Origin: Membranipora membranacea
Lineage: Eukaryota; Bryozoa; Gymnolaemata; Cheilostomatida; Membraniporidae
DNA length: 64,000 nt
NCBI GenBank assembly: GCA_914767715.1
Contig: OU612065.1
Span: 37,448,001-37,512,000, forward strand
Direction: 5' to 3'
Positions 12,595-25,800 of the stretch are shown here, piece after piece; positions within the stretch are counted from its first letter, which is position 1, and every line of letters starts with the position of its first letter. A program made the position numbers and the translations under genes. A model generated the notes under the pieces. The model ran no database searches, had not been told where the DNA came from, and saw only the letters and a program-made list of their open reading frames with translations.

Positions 12595-12600
12595 TTTAAT
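12595..12600 (-). terminator. Probable variant poly(A) signal of NPLOC4
   Basis: ATTAAA on the minus strand, 44 bases past the TAG stop at 12,644. No AATAAA is closer. Confidence 0.4.
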
Positions 12601-12643
12601 AAACGAGTTGTACCTTGATTTACTGTACACAAGAGAGAGTTAT

Positions 12644-15600
12644 CTACTGTTTAGGTAGACCACACATAGCACATGTATCTGGACTGGCGTTTATGTATGT
12701 ACAGTGAGCGCACTGCCATGTAGAGCCTATCGGTGGTAAAGGTGACGCGTTAGCTCCAACAAATGATTCACTGCGTCCTGTAGCTCCGAGTGATGTGGGT
12801 GAGGGAGCTGTAGAATACAGAGAAATGGTACTATTACTATTAAATTCATGTTGATCAATCAAGGACCATAACAATCAGGAATAACAACAAAAAATTTAAA
12901 TTGATGATGTGACTAAATAATCCTAAAACTAGTGGGATGTGGTGGAAGTTAAGTATTTGACCTGCTGAGGCGACCCAAAATGTTTGGGTTTTGAGGTGTA
13001 AGGTGATGAAACTACACAAATTCAGCCCAAAATTGAAACCCCTCCATTAGAATATGTGCTTACCAGATGCTTGTAAGAGATGCTGCATTGTAGACCACTG
13101 CTCCCCGTGTGACCACTGCAGAGCGTTGGCGACATTAGAAGTTTTCACGGCCTCTAATAGCGGAGCCATATGCTCTCTCAGAGGTAGGACATCACAGTTA
13201 CAGAGGAAATATAGCACATTGAAGTCAGACACAGCCTGAAGGAACTGCTCTTCTGTATATTGGCTCATGTAGCTGGCCAATGTGGATAAGTCTTGGAGTT
13301 CACCTGTAAAATAATACATGGTAGTATAAAAATCAGTTCTTCGGTTGGACAAACATAAAACAAACATTGCAACTCTTGAATGTACTCAATTTTGGGAAAT
13401 CTATCAACATTTCAAAGTATGGTGGAAAAAGAATTGAGGAAATATGTTCAAAATTGTGGGTAAGAATTGAGATTCAAAAGAAATCTCAGTTTAGCCTCCT
13501 ATCCAAGTTTTAACCAAAAGTACATTAGTGATTTTGGGTCAGTCAGTCCTAAATAAACACATTTAATTTGACTTACCTAAGTTTTCCCTGTTACATGAGG
13601 GGAAGGGATTGTTTGTATTATTGAGAGCTGCGAATGTATATATCTGTTCTTTGGGGAACGCTACAGACATATCTGTTAATAGGTATTCTACTGGTAGAGG
13701 TCTCGCTAACTGTGTTATCTCGTTACCATATTTATCTTTTTCCTACCAGAAGAAAACAACCGAAGTATGAACATATAAGATAGCACTACCACATATGCAG
13801 AGGTTATTTTGGAATTTTCCTATCTCAAGCAGCGAAACTCTTTTTCATACTATATTATGCTTTCATAGCAAAATAGGTGAAAATCATTTTTCCTTCATAA
13901 TGAACCATATGCCAAAGAGTACGATTTTGAGCGGAATGAAAAAATCATATATATCTCACACATATAAAATTGTTTCCAAAAATGTAAGTCTAAATATCTC
14001 ACCTTGTAAAACACATCTGGTACATATTGCTCATTGGACGATTCTTTAATATAGCCTAGTTCTGGAGCATCATAAGTAGGGATGAGGCAGGCGTCCCGCA
14101 CCAACCCCATACATTGATCGGATACCTATAAGAACAAAAAGCAATAACAAGTACAGTTTCTGGTTTGACTAGATAGTGAATTGTGGGTTGAGTGTTCTCA
14201 GGGCTTTGTAGATGAGTCCTCAGTTCAACTCACTTCCTTACAGTTATATTTGGCAGAGACCTACTTTCTATAAGATTCAAATACAACTCGTTCTACTCTC
14301 ATCCGTTATAACTGATGGTTTAGTTAGTATCAATTTTTTTCAACTTTCAGATAGTGTGAGGTGTGGAAAAAAATTGACATGAGAAAATATTTCAAGACAA
14401 ACCTGGTATGCCTCAAAATGGATCTGATTTTCTTTATCACCGGTGACCACCACAGTAACAAACTTAGAACCGAATTCACCATCTGAGGACCACCGACAGG
14501 GATTTGGACACTTGTTCTGTAGATGAGCTGCGTTAATACACTCCTCAGCACTGAGGAAATATGAATCCTATCAAGAAAAAGCAAACATATAATGTTTAAC
14601 GTGATAAGCTAAGATTGGTAAACTTTTTTGTTTTATCATGATGGCTACATTATACACAAAAAGTTTTCCTCAACAGTAATATTTTTATTGTTTTCACTAT
14701 TTGCTGCAGCGTTTTGTACATGTTCACAAAAAGGAAGCTCATGAACCCGGCGAGGCAAAAAGATGTGTTGTGGGCAAGTAAGAAAAAATAGCAGTAGAAC
14801 AACTCTGAGAGTTGAGCTAAATACATACAAGGTTACCACGACTATGTCTGACAGTTCCTTTAGTGAGATCTTTAGCGATCAGATCAGTAAATACCCATCC
14901 GACCCGCCTCAGTCCCAGCTCTGCTGCTAACTCATCTACTAACTGCTCGTGTGGGTCATCCAGTAATTCTATACTGTTCTTTGTACAAGTCTATAAAGAT
15001 TGAGGGGCATGTAAGTTAATATGAGTTTGTGATTGTGGGCAATCATATGGGACCTGCCTATTACGCTGTTTCATTGAAAAAAATCTGATGCACGGAAATT
15101 ATTTCTTACAATTTGACACAACACAGGGTTCAGGTTTTCGGCTTTAGGATGCGCCGTTCATTTGAGATCTTTGCATCTAACTTGTTTGATAGAGGTTTGA
15201 TAGAGGTTTGATAGAGGTTTGAGAGAGGTTTGATAGAGGTTTGATAGAGGTTTGATAGAGTAAAATGGCCCATAGTTGATTCAATGTTGTTTGCTATCCG
15301 AACAATGTGTTAGATTTTGCTAACATAATAATTCACTCAATTTTATTTCCAGTGAATGGTAAAATATAAAATAAATTGACAGTATTTCAACGCATGAGTC
15401 AACAATTCTAGGCTAAATTTAATTCCTGAAATACTTAACTTATCAAATGAAAGTCCCAAGTCAACGAATTACTATTAAACAAATAAGGTTATTTAAATTG
15501 AAATGAAAGTTTTTTCCCCATAGTATATTACCTGTGGTGGTTCGTATAGTATATTACCTGTGGTGGTTCGTATATAGCAGACACTACAGCTCTTATACCT

Positions 15601-18600
15601 AAAGGTATATCAGGGTGCTGCTCGTATCGACCTATAAGGAAACCCATTCTCTGTGACCCGCTGTTCCTCCAGTAATTCAGGAATCTATCCATAATATTAC
15701 CGTTCTCAAACGTCACGTAATCTATGTGTCTGTATTTCTGTAATATCAATACATTGATACAGAGATTAGTCATCTGAGTGGGTAGAAGAGAAATCAAAAT
15801 AGTAAACTAAGAAAAAATAGTAAAACTGAAAATGACCTTAGATAAAATCAAACATTTCTCACAGGTTGATAACTAACTACCAAGTGACATGTTAGCTAGT
15901 CAAGGAGCTGAGGCATTCAAATCTTTCCGTAGTAGAGGGCAGCTGAATACACAACTGTTTCTAACTCAACCAGATTTACAGTCTGGTCTCTCAGACTACA
16001 TTATAAAGAGACATATGATATAATATACTAACTAACCTGTCTGTTTAGAGTGACAGCATTAGGTTGACACTTTGTACAGATACCTGCCGGCCACGGTGCG
16101 TGCTCCTTACAATCTTTTATCTTACAACACAGATTTTCTAGATTTACAAATTTCCCCCTAAAAGAAACAAAGCAAAATGAATGCATCAAGGTAAGTTAGA
16201 AAGAAGAATGAGTATTCAGGTATGAAAAATAATGCCAATTGAAGAGACTAAGCGTTTTGGCATTTGAAATAGAATTGGGCAGAAAATTTATACCCTTTTT
16301 TCTTTTGCGAGAGGAGACCAGTAAGACATCTTGTGTCTTCAGTGAACAAATTGACTTCATTGTGAGTCATCTAAGAGAAATCACAGCAAGCCTCCTTCTT
16401 ATCACAATTGAAAAATCCTCCAGATAGAACTTGATTACTATTATGATACTAGATGCTTGATGCGACCAAATCAACAAGCAAGACCAGCTACGATTGTGCA
16501 AACTGCGACCACACAGCTATATATCTGCTCGTAAAAAAGACTATTTTAGGGCAAAGAAGGTGTACTCTTACCCTCCCCTTCTTTTCTCAAACTTAAACCA
16601 CTTAAGACTATGGGAGGTAAAAGAATTAGATTTTAGGATAAACTACTTACTTATCTACACCACTTCTGAGTTTGCGTAAGTACGAGTGAAAGGATAGAAA
16701 CTTTATGGGCGGATCACATGACTTCAAGTATGCCTCATCAAATGGCTGTAAATATATAAACAAAAGATGATATTACTTACGATAATTTCATTAAAAGGGC
16801 AACAAACACATATAACAAGGTGAGAACAACAATGTACATATTCATATAATTTCTTATCTACACTGGAATACATTAAAATGTGGGTGTCTGGTGGCAATTA
16901 GATTCCACTACAACCTACACTTGTGGAGGGGAGATATCGCCATGAAATTACGCTCTTGTAAAAAAACTCAGTGTAGATGACGTAACGTAAACATCAAATT
17001 TATGAATACTTTGTGTTTATGACTTGTGTTGAGAATGTTTCTTACCTCAAGAGGTACACAGTGTAGACATTTACCACCAGGGCCGTGTCTACACCTACAA
17101 AGAGAAAATAGCAGATAATATTACATCCTGAGACCCAAGAATTTTTCGCTTTGACCATGAGATTGCAGTAGAAACTGAAACGCTAAATTAAACTTTATTA
17201 TCTGTTTCAATAATAGCAAACCAAGGGAACAATCGATTGTCTATGACAATATATTTTGGACTTGAGTTGGGTTAACAGCTGAGACCATCATTTAGTATCG
17301 GGTATTTCATATTTGCTGCTGCTGTTTTTGACATGTTTCTTTACCATAACATGGGTATGTGACTTACATTGTTTCATCACGTTGCCTCGATATTTTGCCA
17401 TCGAGTTTGTCCAGTAAAATATCAATATCATCTTCTTTGACAGCCATGTTCGGTGATCCAGCTACATGGGCACTACCTTAATTATATAAAACACAGATAT
17501 GCCTCATCTAACAACAAAAACAAGAAGTGTCTTCACTCACATAAACAAGTGGGGAGACGGGTGTTGAATGAGTTATTTTACTTTAGCTTATCTTATACAT
17601 AAGTCTTGAGGTCAGGGATACATTAATCACATAAGCAGAACACATTGGTGAAACACAACCTCTAAGGAGAGCATACATAGTACTCATGTATATACTATGT
17701 GTACCTGGCCTGCTGTTAGATGAAGAGGCAGCAGCAGCGGAGGACATACTGGCATGGCTGGTAGAAGGTAAGTTCTCTGTCTGCATAGCAGTGCCCTCAG
17801 ACATATTCAGGTATAATAAATCCCCATGACTGTGCAAAAGTAAGTAGTGTTGATTTGACTTGCCTTATGAAATATTCCAAACATGCCTAGTTAGCTCAAC
17901 TGTATATCTTCTACGTATACATATCAGTATAGTTATGTCCACTTAATTGGAAAACCCAAGCATTGATAAGAGAATGAATGAGTCATGGTGAAGTAACTCA
18001 AATACACAAACAAGCATGACTTAGTCATAAAAGTATGCTTCATATTTCGGGTTTTCCAGCAGCTAGGAAACTATGACACATCAATGATTTTATATGGAAA
18101 TCTAAGTTAAAATCCCGTTAGATTTTTCATAAGTTTCCAAACGAGCAGTGTTGCCTTAGCTAGGCCTTGCAAGGTCGATAAAAAGTTCTGATTTCTCACC
18201 CAAGCTGCATGCTCTGAATAGTCTTCTTTGATTTGGTTAATCTATCCTGACATTTCCTGTCCTTACATATATACCAGCCATTCTCTGGTAAGCTGAACTG
18301 CTCTCTCAACTACATAAAAATCAGCAAAGACATTGTAACATCTTTGTTTCAACAAAGAGACCGGTTTCAAAATACTGAAGGACAGCAAATACCTAGCAAT
18401 AACCTTACATAGCTTGCCAAGGCTAATAAAAAAAAACGAATCATGGATTTTAATCAGCAGCATAACATCTAGTTCACTTATGGCCACCTCTATACAGGTG
18501 CCAAATCAAGTTTCAACATACAAATCAGTCAATATGTCAATATGTCAATGTCTAAGCTACAGGGTTGACATATATGTATATCTCTAAATACGACTAGGCC

Positions 18601-18716
18601 TATCATGTAGCATAAACCTATTATCCACATACCAATTGATAGAGCTTAACTCCTGTGGCTGAAGGTTTGATGTTGAGTCTCGTCATCCCGTGCTGACCTG
18701 ACTGAACTCTTATAAC
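12644..18716 (-). CDS. NPLOC4: NPL4 homologue, p97/Ufd1 adaptor
   Basis: Exons: 18,633-18,716; 18,200-18,309; 17,705-17,829; 17,368-17,476; 17,046-17,094; 16,651-16,745; 16,037-16,157; 15,558-15,737; 14,829-14,990; 14,403-14,567; 14,003-14,125; 13,577-13,742; 13,064-13,303; 12,644-12,807. They total 1,893 nt, in frame throughout. Npl4 with Ufd1 brings ubiquitinated substrates to the p97/VCP unfoldase. Domains in order are an N-terminal ubiquitin-like fold ([10 protein letters not shown]), zinc-binding Cys/His clusters ([28 protein letters not shown]), an inactive MPN core ([29 protein letters not shown]), the C-terminal domain, and a terminal NZF finger ([10 protein letters not shown]...CAMCGLP). 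The NZF has TY where ubiquitin-binding fingers usually have TF. The initiator exon is missing. It must end in phase 0 right of 18,716; ATG TGG AGG ACT CAG/GTATAT at about 20,008-20,022 is a weak candidate. Length is about 630 aa plus that exon, versus 608 in human. Confidence 0.95.
15187..15262. repeat. 12-bp tandem repeat
   Basis: About six copies of GAGGTTTGATAG, one with GAGAG in place of GATAG, in an NPLOC4 intron. Confidence 0.9.
15521..15572. repeat. Perfect 26-bp tandem duplication spanning an NPLOC4 splice donor
   Basis: Two identical 26-bp copies (15,521-15,546 and 15,547-15,572). Each reads GAACCACCACAG/GTAATATAC on the minus strand, the end of the exon encoding AIYEPPQ plus its donor. 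The upstream copy (exon end 15,558) keeps the frame. The downstream copy (exon end 15,532) would add 26 nt. Confidence 0.97.
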
Positions 18717-20170
18717 CTGCATGAAAGTATATAGTAATAACTCGATGCTTGTGTTGTAAGTATATACTGTTGGAGGGGGGGGGGGGGGGGTTGGGAGCAG
18801 TGAAACTGACGGCTATCATATAATTGCTACATTTACGTTAGTGTTAAAGTACAGGAATGAAGTGCCTCAGATGTTCTGGCCACAGAAAAATCAGACAGTT
18901 TAATTATACGAATATGTCTTTTGCTTTGGGACCGAATATAAAGCTACTGGTTGTGGATGAATGAGCTTGTGCCACACATACTAACCCATTCTTTAGACAT
19001 AGTATTATTCTTGCTTGTTTTTCAGTTATCCAATTATGATGATGTATCTGTTGAACATCAGTGAAACTACAATATGAGGATAACAAATCATAGCTTCCAT
19101 GGAAAGCAAGCCGAGCAGTTTCCAAAATGAAGGGTTCCGTTAACATTCTTCATTGCTTCACACCACTAGGGCCTAAGCGCAGCGAGATACAATGTCAATT
19201 TCCCCAAATATACAGTGATCATTATACCAGATTGAGATGTCCAATACATATGATCTTTTAGTTTGAACGTCATCACTATAAATTAATGAATTGATATTAA
19301 AGATACAACAACACTTATCCATTTAATTTCAATGATTAGTGTATCTATTTGTTTATATAATACACCTACTGGTTAGAAGAAGGGCACTGATCATAACTGT
19401 TGACTTGACTTTTTTTACCACAATAATAAATGTGTGACTAACCATAAGCATATTATTTTCATACACATGTATCATGTTATAAATCCAGACTATGTATTGG
19501 TAACAATCAGAAAGGGAGGGAGCTATGATAAATAATGATGGACATAGATAATAAAGAGAAGAAAGAATAGATAGCTATTATGATAGGGCATACCAGTCCA
19601 AGGAGTTACTTCTATCTTGGGCATACCAAACCAAGTCCAATTTCAATTGAATTTATATAATAAAGAAAATAGGCAGTCTGAACCAGTGTTGATGGAAGTG
19701 ACTCTCTTATTCAATCTCAACATCTTGTGGTTTTTGCAAAATTATAACAATATGCCTAAGGAACAAACTGAATGATATAAATACTTACTTGTTAATGATT
19801 ATTATTGTGATTTGAGCTTTTCCAAATTGTCTCTATGAATTGACAAGATTGGGTTTGGCGATAATGTTTTACATCCGTTTGGAGGCAGTAAGCGTACAAA
19901 CTTCTTTAATGTAGCGATTCAATTTTGTTTGTTTATCATAACAGAAAAAATCTCTTTCTTCTGTGCAAAACTTCTCTTTTCTTGCTCATCCTAGAAAGGT
20001 AATATACCTGAGTCCTCCACATTTGCTCTCACTCTAGGCTCCTTCTTAAGATTGATGTTTGAAGATGAAACAATTAAAACTAGTGATTATTTAGCTTGTA
20101 GCAATTAACTAGTACATATTGCTTTGCTGCTAGCAGTTGGGTTGGTAGTACTAGTTCTAGCTAGTAGCTT

Positions 20171-20282
20171 GGGCCCCTGGGACTTACAATACATGTATTT
20201 TCTTTGCCAATGACCAGTATTTTGAGTGGTTGATACTGGACATTGGCAAATTAAAGACATGTATTGTAAGTTCCAGGGGCCC
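20171..20282. repeat. Long hairpin, arms about 50 bp
   Basis: The left arm begins GGGCCCCTGGGACTTACAAT and ends CCAGTAT at 20,220. The loop is 20,221-20,232. The right arm begins ATACTGG and ends CCAGGGGCCC. The arms differ at only a few places. It may be a small foldback/MITE copy or a transcribed hairpin. Confidence 0.85.
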
Positions 20283-20299
20283 ATGGGTAGTAAGTAATG

Positions 20300-20375
20300 A
20301 ATTAATTAATGATGAACCATGCATTCATAATACTATTAATTAATTATGAATGCATGGTTCATTAATAATGAAGTT
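20300..20375. repeat. Second hairpin directly after the first
   Basis: The arms share GAACCATGCATTCATAAT and its exact reverse complement around a loop of about 11 bp, flanked by further imperfect AT-rich pairing. It begins about 18 bp after the first hairpin and is unrelated to it in sequence. Confidence 0.8.
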
Positions 20376-21157
20376 CATTATTCATGTCAAACACAATGCC
20401 AATAAGATAACTTGATTGCTTGTAAGTGGAATCAATGGATTGAGGGCCTGAAAATATTGGCTCTTTTGAGTTTGACAGCATGTTGTTTGCTGTCTATCTA
20501 TAATAAGTTAATAGTAAGTAGTAGGTAGTTGCAGTTAGTAGTACACATCCTCTAAAATGACAATCCAATCCATCATCTTCTTCCTCACTCAGCATGCAGG
20601 CCTATTAAATGAATGAAGCAGAGGTATCCCAACCTTACTCTTTTCCTTTGTATATGTATTTATATATATAAAGGGTATATATGTATTCACACCTACCCCT
20701 GGGCAAAGTGGCCAGGGATAATCTAATATTGACTTACCCTTGCCTCATGTACATCTAATTTGACCTTTCCTTTCCTGTGAGTAAGTTTATTATAATCATT
20801 ATGCAGATGTGACGTTGGGGCTTACAAGTATTTACTCTACCTTAGGTCCGTAATATCAACCATTTGTTATCATGGCGGTCTTAGCTGAGGCAAAGAACAT
20901 TGTTGATGGCCAAAGTGCACATGATTTTGCCTCACTATATTCTTAACATCAACTGTACGTCCAACTTCAGGAATTGGCGGGTATCCATTTATTAATCAGA
21001 CTGCACCCGCAACTGTCACTATAGAATCCTTAACTTACCAGTGAATAATAACATGCCTGGTCTTAGGGGGGCAGATGCATCCAATTGATGTTTTGGCGTA
21101 TCATAATCAAATTATGCGAGTTGCATTTCTTGAATTGTAGGCGGTAAACTGGTGACA

Positions 21158-21836
21158 ATGTCTAGGAAGCATGTTAGATTTCTCGCTCGTACAGTGATGG
21201 TGGAGAATGGAGATGTGATGAAGGCTTACCTAGGACTAAAAAGGTAAGGTAATCTCAGCTAGGGTTACTTCTTAAAGAAGGAGCTTCTCTAGTGATTGAA
21301 TCACTCAAACTTACTTCTGGTCTCATGGAACCATCAGATTTGCGCATTATGCATGTACCAAATTATATATTGAAGAACTTACAAAGGGTGGAAATATTGA
21401 CATAAAAACTAACATATATTTGAATAGAAGACATGCATTGCTATATTAGAGCCTGTTTGTGATCCATTAAACTTTTGCTTCAAATATTAAAAAGAATTAT
21501 ACCCTACTTTTGTCTACAATATTATTGCAATTGAGACTTACTATGAACAAATTTGGCTCTACATCTGTGAGCACATGAATTGATTCAGCACCATTTATCA
21601 AATACTTTAATCTGCATATCCTTTTAATCTGAACTAATTTATCAATTTGTTAACATAGGATGCTTAGCCATGAAGGAATCACTGCGGAGGTACGACGACA
21701 GAGATTCAGAGAAAAGCCATATCAAGAGAGAAACAGACTGGCGGAGGAAAAGGTCACCCGAATTTACAAAGCAGAAATGGACAGAAAAATAACATTTTTA
21801 TTGAAGAAAAATAAGCCTGACCCTCATTATGTGTGA
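21158..21836 (+). CDS. MRPS21: Mitochondrial ribosomal protein bS21m
   Basis: Two coding exons, 21,158-21,243 and 21,659-21,836, join in phase 2 to give 87 residues, the same length as human MRPS21. It is a component of the small mitochondrial ribosomal subunit. The start ATG (MSRKHVRFLARTVMVENGDV) matches the family N-terminus and lies 18 bases inside an exon whose acceptor is TTGTAG at 21,140, so at least one upstream exon is non-coding. The second exon carries RQRFREKPYQERNRLAEEK, a basic stretch typical of S21, and ends KPDPHYV. There is no separate cleavable leader, as usual for this protein. Confidence 0.93.
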
Positions 21837-22732
21837 CAGCGTGCCCATAATAGTGTATGAGCGGGCGACCTAGAAGTCTGTGTTCCTGTATTCCTGTGTT
21901 TGTATCAGCTTGTCGTGTGATACAAAAGTATCAGGCCAGCCAGTGATGTATAATATTACCAAACATTGAACATTACAGTAGTGAAGGATTGTATTGTATG
22001 TATGAGTAATGAAAAAAATATATCCAACAAAAATGTTCATCTTATCATGTATATACCATTCATTCTGTCATTGTGGAAAAATATGGGTTAACAGCACCAA
22101 TAAGTACGATAAATTATAAAAAAAAAACCACTGATAAAACCAGTGAAATAATTACAAATAAAATAAAAATACAGGTATAACAAAATAGAGTTGTGTATGA
22201 ATTGGGGGTTTTTATGACTGTTGAAGGCAGTCCTTTCTCTATAGAAAACTGAAAATTCTTTGTGACTAGGATATGTAATAATTGTAAGATGTCAAAGGTA
22301 AACACATTAAAACATCAGTCACTGATTACTCAATTATTATCCAGAAAAGCCTAGGAGTGTCATGTAATGGCAACTAAAATATCTCGATAAAATTAGAGTT
22401 TATAGCGCTCGTATCACAGTGGGTCTCCTGGGTGGCCTGAGGTAAATAAAGCGCCAATCAGTCTTCTTCTCAAAACGAAGAAGGCTAGACGCTTACCTAA
22501 TGAGAGAGCTGTTAAATGAATACTACCAAAAGAATACTACCTGAACTGAAGAACAGTATTACCACAGTATATGTCATTACAATTAAAGTAAGCTTCGAAA
22601 TTTTTCACGAAAATGAAAAGCAGTTCTTGTTTGAGGGTAAAATTATGGAAAATTATTCTAATATGGATAGCTTATTCAGTAGTCTCAGAAAATGTAGATT
22701 GATTAACATATTATAACCAATCATATTATAGG
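21837..22732. other. Convergent 3' ends of MRPS21 and the OTULIN-like gene
   Basis: Contains the MRPS21 3' UTR. AATAAA-type motifs near 22,158-22,166 are possible poly(A) signals. No exon is seen. Confidence 0.4.
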
Positions 22733-22738
22733 TTTATT
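22733..22738 (-). terminator. poly(A) signal of the OTULIN-like gene
   Basis: AATAAA on the minus strand, about 85 bases after the TGA stop. Confidence 0.5.
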
Positions 22739-22822
22739 GGTAACTAAGAAATATTCTGTTAGAGTTGTAGCCAGTTGCACAAAGAAAGGACAACTCCTAT
22801 GAACTTGCTATAGATGTTTTGC

Positions 22823-25800
22823 TCATTGCTGAAACAGAACTGCATAATCTCCTGTATGCCCAACAGTTATTGGTGCGACACATGCATCAATGCTGTCCAT
22901 CTCAGGAAAAAGTGTCATGAATTCGTGGCTGCCATGTTCCATAGGACGGAAAACTTGCAGTTTGACACCTAGCACATCTGCTAGAAGACTCAATTCAATC
23001 TATAAAATTAAGAATAAATTCGTACTTGTATTGCTTATTTTTTATTACATGTAGAGATGTATGTATCTATGACTATAGGATATGTGATTATATCTAGCAT
23101 ACATAACTATGGTCAGAATCATGAACCAATGAATGTTGTAGCTACTACATAATCACACAGGGTCTGCTAAGATGCGGGTACATTTTGATATTGAGGGTAC
23201 AGTTGAAAATATTCTGAAATCCTTTTGCTAAACATTTTTTACCTGATCAGGTTCATGCATGGATGATGTCTGCAGATGGTTCTTGAAATAAAGCCTTGGA
23301 TTGCTGGATGACTCTCTGGCAAAGAGCATCCAAGCATGAAGAGGTACATCCTCACCAGCGACATACTGTTGGTAGAGTTCGGCTACCCTCAGAAACACAA
23401 GTAACCTGATTCCTTCAGTCATTAAGGTCACTGCACTTTTGGCATGGTTGAACAAGTCAGAAACACAAGATATTCTCTCCTCTTTGTCGGAAATTGATAT
23501 GAAATGTTCAGTCTAAAATTAAGAAGATTTAGTAAGAATTGTGCTGCGATGATTTTCTACTCACACAACACACCAATATGACTTTAGATGGTAAACTAGA
23601 AGAAGATCTCGTCCTCAATTTTCTCTAAACAATAATTTGATTGGTTGTATCAGATCTCCTCTTTACCTGATTGCATCATGTCAGGGAGGGAGAGCAAAAT
23701 AACTATAGATCAGAGAGGCAGGGAGATTGGGACAAAACCCTGATAAGGGCTATGTCTAAATTGACAATCATAAACAGAAGTTGTCCTCTCCATGTGTAGG
23801 TACAGATAACTTTAAAGCCGAGAGCAGATGTACCCGTGGCTGTAATCACTAACCTGTTGCAGCAACATTTGAATGCAGAGTTTCATAGTAGGAAGACACT
23901 CTGATGATGTAGCAATATGGCTAAGGTTCCAATTCTCCAAATAACTGTGTGACTCTGAGACTAATTCAGATAATTTCTACAAACAAAAAATGTTATTTGA
24001 GACATGAAAATAATCGAGCGCAACGAACGCTGAGAGAATAATAATAAGGCCTATATGATTAAACGAAACTTAATAATATTTCCAGAGACACATAAATTGG
24101 AATGATAGTTCTATTGTTCCCATCAGAGAAATACACATTGTCTGAGTCCTCTGCCTTAATGGATGGACATGGAGCATGTGTTAGCTCTGTTGGTTGGCCT
24201 TTGGGTGAGAGCCAAAACATTTGCTAGTGTGTTGCATAGGTTGAGCACATAATATGCTATTTGCGAACCTTACATTTATGCATTATCAGATTTCACAGAG
24301 CTTCAGTTTTTCATAAAGCAAATTTGAAGCGATTATAAAAAAACTCAAGAGCAATGTATAAAATATAGAATGTATATTCAAAAAGAGAAATCGACATCAT
24401 CACCTCATGCAGAGATTCGAGGCTGCCGAACTGTGCTGCTGCCTCCGGTAATGACTTATGAATCAGTGATGATATATAGGCTGCCAGGCATGCGTTCTCC
24501 TTCATACTCAGTGCATACATCTTATTAAATCCATAGTCATCAACTATCAGACGATAACCCTGGTTAATTAGAGAAAATATAGAACAAATCAATGCTTAGT
24601 GGATTCAGGATTCCAATAACACTTGCTCTATCAATGTAGAAGGGACTCACAGAGGTAGAAACAAGATAAATTGACCATCCCAATACCTGCCCAATTAGCA
24701 TAGGAGTTTAAGTTGGATAGAATACTGGGCACACACGTATTGAGGGTACTTAATTCTGGCTTATAGGCTTTGTCGGGCCTCAGGTGTGCTCCACCCTGCC
24801 TGCAGACTGAGCAAAAAAATTAGGCAGTGATTGCACATATATTTCACAATCCACTGCTCATATTGTGGCATTTGATATGATCGCCTGTTATATAGCAATC
24901 ATGTTTCTAAAATTCCATATTATTATAATCCTAAAACTAGTAGGATTACAACCAGAGACCATAAAATCTACTGTTTTTGAAAATACCACAAATCCCAAAA
25001 TATGGTAATTGGGTCGAATCTGTCCAACTTAAAGGCAGTAAAAATGATATATGCACAAAGATTTACTGTTTTTATCATACTTCATGTTTACTGGGCTGTG
25101 TAATTATTATGAGGAACGATACAATAACACACACTGTTGTGTATAAGCTATGGAGGAAATATGAATTATAACTTGACACCACTAGATCCAATCTCAAGAC
25201 TGTTGCTATCATGTGATGCAGTCAAGTGTGCAAGAGTGAGCTATGCTAAGATTTGAACATTATGTATCCAATGTGATCTAAAAGCCTTCCATGATGGGGA
25301 CTGACAGTCAATGCTGGCATAGGGTAATTTGAACCAAAAACACCTTTATATTGTTTGCTAGCAGAGGGTGACTTCTATTCTTACCTTGGAGTATAGAGGA
25401 TGGCACTGACTGTACTCATTTATATCTATCTCTGTAATATTGTTTTGTTGAGTAGGACAGGCTGCCTGGAGCAGATTCTGATGAAACACTCCATCTACCC
25501 AGTCTGTAACAGCCTGCTGCTTTGAACGGCTAGAACAGGAGTCTGCCAAGTCCAAATATGGTAATGTGCGTTTGTTTGAGGCTTTTACTGCAGACAAAGT
25601 CTCGGCCTCATTATGAGTAAATGTCGGCTTGCGTTCTGGTGTGGTGAATGTGTATCGATATTTGCGAAGTATTTGGAAGGCTTTGGCAATTTCACATGAA
25701 GTCAATTCTATCTCATCAGAATTCAGCACCACCTGTCAAAGGGTAATGAAATGGCTATCAACAAGCACTGTCTACATCCATGTCATTTCCTATTAAGTTA

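Larger units (their letters stand above)
18717..20870. other. Sequence between NPLOC4 and MRPS21
   Basis: It should hold the NPLOC4 first exon and a bidirectional promoter. A G-run lies at about 18,775-18,790. The two hairpins are listed separately. ATGGCGG at 20,873 resembles a YY1 site of the kind found near housekeeping start sites, but a transcription start is not shown. Confidence 0.35.

Noticed and set aside
20870-20946. Short upstream open frame starting ATGGCGGTC
   Set aside because: No donor or homology. The ATGGCGG more likely reflects a promoter-type motif.
22823-25732. OTUB1/OTUB2-type active deubiquitinase
   Set aside because: The FARESSSNP...NHL and LLADVLGVKLQV blocks fit OTULIN better, and the OTUB signature around the catalytic Cys (DGNCFYRA) is absent.
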